Source: Pontiella sulfatireligans (GTDB lineage Bacteria; Verrucomicrobiota; Kiritimatiellia; Kiritimatiellales; Pontiellaceae). Taken from it: a DNA stretch of 64,000 nucleotides. The translations under genes were made by a program, and so were the position numbers. Below the pieces are notes generated by a model. The model had not been told where the DNA came from. It worked only from the letters and a program-made list of their open reading frames with translations, and did not search any database. Below, piece by piece: positions 57,603-64,000 of this stretch. The DNA is taken from positions 2,303,458 to 2,367,457 of the forward strand of contig NZ_CAAHFH010000002.1 of the NCBI RefSeq assembly GCF_900890705.1, in the 5' to 3' direction. Positions within the stretch are counted from its first letter, which is position 1. The number at the start of each line of letters is the position of its first letter.

Positions 57603-59540
57603 TCAGGTTTGGACGCGGCAGCTGTCGATGATTGCGACGGCTTTTGCGCGCAGGGCATCGCTGCGCTGCACGTCTTCGAGCAGGTCGTAGAACTGGTTCC
57701 AGCCTTGGTGCTCGCGCCGGTACTGGTCGCGCAGCCCGTTTTGGACAAAGGCCATGGCGCGGGTCAGGCGCGGGTGGCTGGCTTGCACGAATTCCGTGCC
57801 CGCTTCCTGTTCGCCAGCCAAGAAGAATCCGGCGGCTTTCATGCAGAAGCGCAGCATCACAACCGTTACAGGCATGGGCGTGATGAAGCAGCCGGTGAAG
57901 GGGTCGGCGATCGCTTTGACGGAAGCAATGTCGCCGTTGTTCAGCACGCGCGCATATTCGGAAAAGTAGAGGGTGCGGATATAGTCGCCAATCATGTTTC
58001 CGAACGAGGCGGCCTTGATGGCATCGCCGGCAAACGCCTCTTTGTCGTGCCGCATAACGAGCCCGTCCTCGTGGACATAGCCCAGCTTTTCGCCCTCGGC
58101 CATCAGGACGGAAAGGATGTACGACTGGTCTTCGGCGCGGCCGATGAACGACGGCGTGAACGGGCGGTGCTTCTTCAGGCTGTCAACGCGGATGCCGTTC
58201 GTGCCGCCCGTCACATGGATGCGCTGGATGCACTCGGTTTTCCCGTCGATGCCGCTTTCGCCATAGCGCGTCATCAGCTCGCCCTCGGTCGAGAGCGCCA
58301 TCAGCATTTTGCTGAAGAAGATTTTTTCTTCGAGGCTGGCGGCGCCTTCAGGGAAGGGGACGTCCGGAGTAAACAGCCCCTTGTGGATATCCCGTTCGTT
58401 CACCAGCGCCCCTGCAATCATGCCCAGCTCCACGGGCTTCCCGTCCGCATCGGTGCCGCGCGCGCCCCACAACGGGGATTTAAAATGCTCGAAGGCCGAT
58501 GCGCCCGACTGCTCCACCAGCTCGCGCTGCGGGAACACCTGGTCGAGGTCGATCTTGAACGTGGCTTTCACGTTTGGATCCTTCGTCGCATTCCATAGCG
58601 CAGAAATCGCCTTGAGAAAGCTGTAGTGCCGGCCATACTCCCCATCGACGCCGAAGACGTCCAGCGCCTCGGCATCGCCGCCGGCGGGAACCAGCACCTC
58701 GTCGATCAGCCGGTTGGTTTCGGCTTCGGTGAAAACATACACATCGATGTTCTTGAAGCCGCCCGCATTGCGGATCTCGGATTCGATATAGTCCTTGGCC
58801 AGCCCGTGCAGCCCCTTGTGGGTGACGGAGGCCGACAGCACGCAGGCGACTTTTCCTTCGCCCATATTGCCGCGTGCGCGCTCGAACTCGACGGTCTCGT
58901 CGAGGCCGCGCAGCCCGTAGAGGATTTCGTTGGCCTGCGGTTCCACGCCGATCTGGATCGGGTGGTCGAACCAATACAGCTGTTTCTCGCCAACGGCCTG
59001 CCGGATATGGGCTTTCAGCTCGTCGCTGTATTCAAGCTCGTCCAGTCGGGTGTTTTCCGAAGGGATCGTCAGCAGCACGTTCGAGGTAAACAGCAACTCG
59101 CGGCCCGGATCTGAAAGCGGCGCGGGATTGAGCTGTGCAATCCTGACCTTCCGCTTTTCCCGCAGCGCCTGCACCCGTTCCGCGCGGGTCTCCGGCAACC
59201 CGGCCCCCTCTGGAAAAAAGACGCTCCGCAACGCATTCTCATCCGCAGGGTTTTCGGCCAGCGCTTCCAGCCGCTCCAAAAACTCCGGAGCGAGGCAAGC
59301 CTGCCCGATTTCCTGTTCGATCCGCCCCAGGCTGTCTAAGAAAAACTGCGCCGAACCATCCGATTCCGCCGCGTTTTCCAAATAGGCCGCCGCGTCTGCA
59401 TTGCCTCCGAGCGCCAGCAGGAACGCCGACACGATGGATTGGGTATCCGTCCCGGCGGCATCGAACAACTCCTGCGCATTGAAGAAGGATTCAGGGTGGG
59501 CAAACAGCTTTTGTGCGGCGGATTCAAAGGCATTGTTCAT
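57603..59540 (-). CDS. Putative GT-A glycosyltransferase-like protein
   Basis: 645 residues from ATG 59540. Not firmly assigned. The central region suggests a nucleotide-sugar binding fold: KATFKIDLDQVFPQRELV (a DxD-like DLD motif near residue 330), then FIGRAEDQSYILSVLMAEGE, where ED-Q resembles the acidic base of GT-A enzymes; TGGTNGIRVDSLKKH lies between. The first 150 residues are helical and the end is an alpha-rich tail. It is divergent from the GDP-fucose-forming enzyme with only 56 bp between starts, so a fucosyl- or related glycosyltransferase is a fair guess but unproven. Confidence 0.5.
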   Translation of the reverse strand: MNNAFESAAQKLFAHPESFFNAQELFDAAGTDTQSIVSAFLLALGGNADAAAYLENAAESDGSAQFFLDSLGRIEQEIGQACLAPEFLERLEALAENPADENALRSVFFPEGAGLPETRAERVQALREKRKVRIAQLNPAPLSDPGRELLFTSNVLLTIPSENTRLDELEYSDELKAHIRQAVGEKQLYWFDHPIQIGVEPQANEILYGLRGLDETVEFERARGNMGEGKVACVLSASVTHKGLHGLAKDYIESEIRNAGGFKNIDVYVFTEAETNRLIDEVLVPAGGDAEALDVFGVDGEYGRHYSFLKAISALWNATKDPNVKATFKIDLDQVFPQRELVEQSGASAFEHFKSPLWGARGTDADGKPVELGMIAGALVNERDIHKGLFTPDVPFPEGAASLEEKIFFSKMLMALSTEGELMTRYGESGIDGKTECIQRIHVTGGTNGIRVDSLKKHRPFTPSFIGRAEDQSYILSVLMAEGEKLGYVHEDGLVMRHDKEAFAGDAIKAASFGNMIGDYIRTLYFSEYARVLNNGDIASVKAIADPFTGCFITPMPVTVVMLRFCMKAAGFFLAGEQEAGTEFVQASHPRLTRAMAFVQNGLRDQYRREHQGWNQFYDLLEDVQRSDALRAKAVAIIDSCRVQT

Positions 59541-59596
59541 GGCAGTTCTCTTTTCCAATGGGTTGTAATTCGTTGCGGGTTTGATAGCTTGTGCGA

Positions 59597-62488
59597 ATGA
59601 ATACATCAACCCCTTTCGACCTGCTGCTCTCGCTCCCCCCCAACATGTGCGGCCATTTGGCCGAATGCGAACCCGCCGCGGCCACGCAGGCCTTCTCGAC
59701 GTTCGACCCCCCCGGCCAGCAGCTCGGCTCCGGCGGAGGCACCGCGTATGTGCTGGAGCAGGCATGGCGTGCCTCTAGTGAACCCTCCTTTTCCCGATGG
59801 TTGGAAAGCTCCGGCAAGCTGATCATCCACGGCGGTGGCGAAAGCCGGCGCCTGCCTCCGTATGCCGCGCCGGGCAAGCTGTTTATTCCCATGCCGGTCT
59901 TTCGCTGGGCGTTGGGCCAGCGGCTCGACCAAACGCTGCTGGACTTGGCGGAGCCGACGTTGCAGAAGATGGCGATGGCTTCCTCGGACCAAGCGCGCGT
60001 GATGGTGGCCAGCGGCGATGTGCTGGTGCGGCTTGAAGGGGAGCTCCCGCCCATCCCCGATGCGGATGTTGTGTTTTTTGGCCTGTGGGTTAAGCCCGAA
60101 GAAGCGCAAAACTTCGGCGTCATGTTTTGCGATCCCGATGCGCCGGATAAACTCGTTTCCTTCCTGCAAAAACCGACGCCCGACACGATCCGCGCCAAAT
60201 CGCGGGATCACGCATTCCTGATTGACGTTGGCATTTGGCTGCTCAGCGAACGGGCGGTGGACTGCCTGCTGAAGAAAAGCGGGTGGGACGCCGAGGCGCA
60301 ATCGTTTTCAGGAGATGTGCCGGACACCTACGACCTGTACGGCAGCTGGGCGCTCAGCTTGGGTTCGAATCCGGTCGATTCCGATGCCGACGTCGGGGCG
60401 CTGACGACAGCGGTGGTGCCTTTGCCCGACGCGGGATTCTACCACTTCGGCACCTGCTCCGACATGGTGCAGTCGCTCTACGAGCTGCAGAATATTGTGT
60501 CGGACCAAACGAAGCTCGGAGCCGTGGCTACGCTGGCGCAACCCCGTCAGTTTATTCAAAACTCGGTGTTCGAGGCGCCTTTGCGCCGCGCCGAAAACGA
60601 CTCGCTTTGGGTGGAGAACAGCCATGTGCCCGCCTCATGGAAAATCGCTTCAAAAAACATTCTCACCGGGGTGCCGGAAAACGACTGGGCGCTGGAGCTC
60701 GAAGAGGGTGTTTGCCTTGATTTTGTGCCGCTCGGCGACAAAACCGCGTTGCGCGTCTATGGCTATTCCGATGCATTCCGCGGCCCCCTTGGAGATGGAG
60801 CCACTCGTTGGGTCAGCCAGTCCTTTTCCGAATGGTTGAGGAAACGCGGCCTTACGCTTGATGAAGCCGGCATCGATTCGCAGACCGATTTGCAGGTGGC
60901 GGCCCTTTTCCCGATTTTAGACTCGTTTGAGTCTGGGTTTGTGCAGTGGATGTTTGCTAGCGATCCGGAACCCTCCAGTAAATGGAAGCAGCTATGGCTC
61001 GCGTCTGAGCGCATATCGGCCCGCCAGCTGGGGCAGCAGGCGAATCTCAAGAAAATCTACGAGCGTCGCAATAGGCTGAGGGAAAAGGCTTTGCCTGTGA
61101 TGGCAAAGCATGCCGAGTACAGTGTCTTCTACAAGCTCGACCTCGAGGCCACTGCTGATCTTTATGCCGAGAGCTCGTTCGACCTGCCGGAGCTGCTGGA
61201 TGTTTCAACGCTGCGGAATCCGATGATTGCGCTGCACGACCATATGTTCCGCGCGGCCGTGCGCCGCCGGCGCGGCGATGCGCAGTGGAAAGCGCGCGAA
61301 AAAGCCGCCTTTCAAGTATTGCGCGAGCTGATCGTCGACCGCTACAAACAGCATCCGGTTGAGCCGGTCTGCAAACTGCTCGCCGACCAGATTGTTTGGG
61401 GGCGCTGTCCGGTGCGGCTCGACTTTGCCGGTGGCTGGGCAGATACGCCTCCCTATAGTTTGGAGCACGGCGGTTCGGTTTTGAATATTGCGGTGGAGCT
61501 CAACGGCCAGCCACCCATTCAGGTTTTTGGGCGTAAAACCTCGGAACCTGTTTTGACCATCCGCTCCATCGATCTGGGTCTGGCCGAAACGCTTTGCACC
61601 TACGCCGACGTCCGCGCCTACGACCAGCTTGGCAGCGGCTTCACGCTCGCCCGCGCGGCTTTTGCGCTCGCCGGCTTCCACCCCGACTTTAATGGTGGAA
61701 TGTTTCCGACGTTGGAAGAACAGCTCAAGGCGATGGGCGGCGGCGTGGAAATTTCGATGCTCGCCGCCATTCCGAAAGGCTCGGGGCTGGGAACCAGCAG
61801 TATTCTGGCCTCCACGATCCTTGGGGTGCTGTCCGATCTCGCCGGGCTGAAGTGGGACAAGGTGGAAATTACGCAGCGCACGCTCGCGTTGGAGCAGATG
61901 CTCACCAGCGGCGGAGGGTGGCAGGACCAAGTCGGCGGCGTATTCCCCGGCATCAAGCTGGTCCAGACTGTACCCGGCCTGGAGCAGGTGCCGGTGGTCC
62001 GCTGGCTGCCCGGCCGTTTCTTCCATGGAGAAAAGAAGGCGCGGATGCTGCTCTACTACACCGGCATCACCCGCGTGGCGCACGATATTCTCGGCGAAAT
62101 CGTCCGGGGCATTTTTCTCAACTCCAATTCGCGGCTGGAGACGGTGAACGGCATTGCGCAAGCTTCGGTCTTCTGCCACGATGCGATTCAGCGCGACGAC
62201 TTCGAGGCGTTTACCGAAGCGGTGAGGCGCAGTTGGAAGCTCAACAAGCAGCTCGATCCCGGAACCAATCCGCCGGCCGTGCAGCAGATTTTCGACGATG
62301 CCGCCGATGATCTAGCCGCAGGAAAGCTGCTCGGCGCTGGAGGAGGGGGCTATCTCTTCATGATTGCCAATGATGCCGACGCCGCCTTGCGGATCAAGCA
62401 GCGGCTGGAAGACCACCCGCCCAACGACGGCGCGCGCTTTGTAGATTTCGCCATCTCCGAAACCGGCCTGCAAGTCACGCGGAGCTGA
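59597..62488 (+). CDS. fkp: Bifunctional L-fucokinase / fucose-1-phosphate guanylyltransferase (FKP)
   Basis: Makes GDP-L-fucose from free L-fucose, ATP and GTP. 963 residues from ATG 59597 (GTG 59591 is an alternative). The N-terminal guanylyltransferase half has SGKLIIHGGGESRRLPPYAA, the pyrophosphorylase loop. A middle domain has parallel beta-helix-like strands around residues 340-410. The C-terminal GHMP kinase half begins RCPVRLDFAGGWADTPPYSL, has the ATP loop IPKGSGLGTSSILASTIL and ends with AGGGGYLFMI. Order and length match Bacteroides Fkp. The window also encodes two exported fucosidases, the likely fucose source. Confidence 0.93.
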   Translation: MNTSTPFDLLLSLPPNMCGHLAECEPAAATQAFSTFDPPGQQLGSGGGTAYVLEQAWRASSEPSFSRWLESSGKLIIHGGGESRRLPPYAAPGKLFIPMPVFRWALGQRLDQTLLDLAEPTLQKMAMASSDQARVMVASGDVLVRLEGELPPIPDADVVFFGLWVKPEEAQNFGVMFCDPDAPDKLVSFLQKPTPDTIRAKSRDHAFLIDVGIWLLSERAVDCLLKKSGWDAEAQSFSGDVPDTYDLYGSWALSLGSNPVDSDADVGALTTAVVPLPDAGFYHFGTCSDMVQSLYELQNIVSDQTKLGAVATLAQPRQFIQNSVFEAPLRRAENDSLWVENSHVPASWKIASKNILTGVPENDWALELEEGVCLDFVPLGDKTALRVYGYSDAFRGPLGDGATRWVSQSFSEWLRKRGLTLDEAGIDSQTDLQVAALFPILDSFESGFVQWMFASDPEPSSKWKQLWLASERISARQLGQQANLKKIYERRNRLREKALPVMAKHAEYSVFYKLDLEATADLYAESSFDLPELLDVSTLRNPMIALHDHMFRAAVRRRRGDAQWKAREKAAFQVLRELIVDRYKQHPVEPVCKLLADQIVWGRCPVRLDFAGGWADTPPYSLEHGGSVLNIAVELNGQPPIQVFGRKTSEPVLTIRSIDLGLAETLCTYADVRAYDQLGSGFTLARAAFALAGFHPDFNGGMFPTLEEQLKAMGGGVEISMLAAIPKGSGLGTSSILASTILGVLSDLAGLKWDKVEITQRTLALEQMLTSGGGWQDQVGGVFPGIKLVQTVPGLEQVPVVRWLPGRFFHGEKKARMLLYYTGITRVAHDILGEIVRGIFLNSNSRLETVNGIAQASVFCHDAIQRDDFEAFTEAVRRSWKLNKQLDPGTNPPAVQQIFDDAADDLAAGKLLGAGGGGYLFMIANDADAALRIKQRLEDHPPNDGARFVDFAISETGLQVTRS

Positions 62489-62526
62489 TATGTAGACGCG
62501 TGCCCCGGGGTGATGGGTAAATTTGT

Positions 62527-62802
62527 TTAAGCGATCTTGAGGATAAGCTTTTTGCCCACGGCCTCGGCGAACTTTTCGATGGTTGAGAGCTTGATGTCTT
62601 CGGCGTGGTTTTCGATTCGCGAGATAGCGGTTTTTTTTGTGTTCAAGCGCACGGCAAGCTCTTCTTGGGTTACGCCCGCATCAAGCCGGGCCTGCTTGAG
62701 CATGACGCCAATTTTGAACTGCTCGTAGCCGGAGTCGAAGTCTTTTGCGAATTCGGCATCCCGCGCCTTGCGGTCTTTGATGTATTTTTGCAGGTCGCTC
62801 AT
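62527..62802 (-). CDS. higA: HigA-type Xre antitoxin
   Basis: 91-residue antitoxin with a helix-turn-helix: [20 protein letters not shown], then [20 protein letters not shown] and [12 protein letters not shown] 62802 overlaps the toxin stop TGA (62801-62799) when the toxin is read in its family frame, the usual HigBA coupling. Its N-terminal 25 residues are the usual charged start. Confidence 0.87.
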   Translation of the reverse strand: MSDLQKYIKDRKARDAEFAKDFDSGYEQFKIGVMLKQARLDAGVTQEELAVRLNTKKTAISRIENHAEDIKLSTIEKFAEAVGKKLILKIA

Positions 62803-63151
62803 TTTCTTTTTCTCCTGAAATAATTACGTTTACGTTCCTCGGCAAGCCGTATGGCTTGCCGGGGTGTCTTTTGCGTTTTCTTTTGAAATGCATGGGGCAG
62901 AACCACCAGTTTTGGTCCGTCGAAAAACCAAGAAAGCGGAATATATTTCCACCTGCCTTGACTCTAATTTCCCAAAGATCTTCCGTACTAGCCATCTTCT
63001 GGAAATACTGCTTCGGCACAGAATCCAGATCTTCTACCAAACCAACAACCCAAGCCGCTTTTTGTGCCTGTTTCGGAGCGAGAGAGTCTAAGAACTCAGC
63101 CACCGGACTGCGTCCAGCATCGGTTTGGCAGAATATGACTTCCCTAATCAC
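62799..63151 (-). pseudogene. higB: HigB/Gp49-type toxin with a single-base frameshift
   Basis: Toxin-first operon with HigA. From GTG 63151 the frame reads REVIFCQTDAGRSPVAEFLD and [18 protein letters not shown], a normal PF05973-like start. The family's ending appears only in the -1 frame: [20 protein letters not shown], then [11 protein letters not shown], to TGA 62799, which overlaps the HigA ATG. The switch falls in a run of five T (minus strand; 62927-62923). One more T would restore a 117-residue toxin. Without it the first frame runs on over HigA to 62681. The toxin is thus inactive, made by -1 slippage, or a base-call error. Confidence 0.75.
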
Positions 63152-63159
63152 AGCCAGAA

Positions 63160-63186
63160 GTTAACTTGCGAGTTAACAATGGTCAA
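63160..63186 (-). promoter_or_regulatory. Operator and promoter region of higBA
   Basis: Perfect palindrome GTTAACT-TGCG-AGTTAAC at 63160-63177, 9 bp before the GTG start. Minus strand TTGACC (63186-63181) could be the -35 and TAACTT, 17 bp on, a weak -10 inside the palindrome. Confidence 0.55.
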
Positions 63187-63285
63187 GGTTGGATTATTTC
63201 CAATGGGTGTAAATATTTCCAATATCAGCCGGTTTTGTTTAGGGTGGGTGGCTTGTTTTAATTGCAGGCTAACCAAGGGATTTGA

Positions 63286-64000
63286 ATGAAGGTATACAAC
63301 GATTGCATTCCGTGTTTTGCGCGGCAAGGGGCGGAAGCGGCGCTGGCCTATGCGCCGGATGATTCGCTTTTGCAACAGGAAGTGATGCGGACGGTGCTGC
63401 GGATTGCGGCGGAGGCGGACTATCAAAAAAGCCCGCCGGAGATTGCGGTCGAATATTTCCGGGCGATTATAAAGCTGACCGGCGAGGCCGATCCGTATGC
63501 CGAGGCCAAGCGCGCCTCGAACGAAGCCGTGATGAAGCTTTTGCCGCAGCTGCGCAAAGAAGTTGCGGAATCCGACCGGCCTCTGGAAACCGCAGTGCGC
63601 ATGGCGATTGCCGGCAACATTATTGATTTCGGCACGCCGCATGGCCAGAAGGACAACGGCCTGTTGGACGTGATCGAGCATGCGGTGCAATCGGACATGT
63701 GCCTCGATGCCTTTGCGGTGTTTGAGAGGCGCATCGAAGACGCCGGGCTGATTCTGTATTTGGGTGACAACTGTGGCGAGGCGGTGCTCGACCGCCTGCT
63801 GATTGAGCAGCTGCCGGCCGAAAAGGTGGTTTACGTTGTGAGGGGCAAGCCGATTCTTAACGATATTACGCCGGTTGAGGTTCCGCAGGTTGGAATCGAT
63901 CAGATTTGCCGCGTGGTCGACAATGGCCACGATGCGCCGGGCGTCGTTATCGGAGAATGCTCGACGGAGTTCCGCGAACTGTTCGACGGGGCGGATATGA
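63286..64000 (+). CDS. DUF89/ARMT1-like protein, 3' end outside window
   Basis: ATG 63286 has AAGGGA upstream; 238 codons are visible, open to the right edge. The start MKVYNDCIPCFARQGAEAAL has the paired-Cys motif of bacterial DUF89 proteins. Later come MAIAGNIIDFGTPHG, LYLGDNCGEAVLDRLLIEQL with the metal-binding Asp-Asn, and VVRGKPILNDITPVE. DUF89 enzymes are metal-dependent phosphatases acting on sugar phosphates or damaged metabolites. The acidic residue near the end (VVDNGHDAPGVVI) belongs to the same active site. Not overlapping with other genes; divergent from higBA. Confidence 0.85.
   Translation, partial: MKVYNDCIPCFARQGAEAALAYAPDDSLLQQEVMRTVLRIAAEADYQKSPPEIAVEYFRAIIKLTGEADPYAEAKRASNEAVMKLLPQLRKEVAESDRPLETAVRMAIAGNIIDFGTPHGQKDNGLLDVIEHAVQSDMCLDAFAVFERRIEDAGLILYLGDNCGEAVLDRLLIEQLPAEKVVYVVRGKPILNDITPVEVPQVGIDQICRVVDNGHDAPGVVIGECSTEFRELFDGADM

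Overview
The window looks like chromosomal DNA from a Kiritimatiellota-type bacterium (PVC superphylum, Pontiella-like). The evidence is GC-rich coding sequence, exported fucosidase-type glycoside hydrolases, a sulfatase fragment, many small lipoproteins (DUF3568, DUF4136, DUF3313), a eukaryote-type HisA, and dispersed palindromic repeats between genes. The lineage is inferred from gene content; no rRNA is present to test it.

Layout. 1-7.4 kb: one-strand glycan-degradation locus (end of a GH117-like enzyme, GH29 fucosidase, SGNH esterase, GH2 beta-galactosidase-type enzyme, second GH29 fucosidase). 7.5-19 kb: WbuC-like cupin, HisA, MetG, an HU protein, a MATE exporter, a lipoprotein cluster with pseudogene debris, and an MFS carrier. 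18.7-25.6 kb: an Xre/RES toxin-antitoxin pair, a hybrid histidine kinase with an N-terminal DNA-binding-like domain preceded by 13-bp iterons, a membrane protein that has a kinase dimerisation domain but no ATPase domain, and an ankyrin protein. 25.6-37.4 kb: rpsD with a structured leader, SpoU methyltransferase, patatin lipoprotein, pheT, subtilase, and a ResB/CcsA cytochrome c assembly operon. 37.4-41.7 kb: hybrid kinase lacking its phospho-acceptor histidine, tRNA-His, Sel1 protein, small lipoprotein, second HU. 42-48 kb: complete seven-gene Mrp Na+/H+ antiporter operon interrupted twice by hairpin repeats. 48-52 kb: DUF3313 lipoprotein with an early TAG, PTS IIA protein, CPA2 antiporter, and a DUF433/DUF5615 toxin-antitoxin cassette at the 3' end of the antiporter gene. 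52-57.5 kb: ABC transporter with a YtrA-type GntR regulator, then small envelope proteins. 57.6-64 kb: a putative glycosyltransferase divergent from a bifunctional fucokinase/GDP-fucose pyrophosphorylase, a frameshifted HigBA pair, and the start of a DUF89 protein.

How it may work together. Exported fucosidases would release L-fucose and the FKP enzyme could recycle it into GDP-fucose, possibly for the neighbouring glycosyltransferase-like protein. Mrp, the CPA2 antiporter and the PTS IIA protein fit ion and pH homeostasis in a saline habitat. ResB/CcsA indicate c-type cytochromes.

Most unusual points: the toxin-antitoxin cassette is bounded by a 35-bp exact duplication of the antiporter 3' end and the displaced C-terminus is restored by synonymous codons; the Mrp operon is split by nested hairpin repeats; two signalling proteins are non-canonical (no acceptor His in one, no ATPase domain in the other); and the HTH-kinase gene has promoter-proximal iterons.
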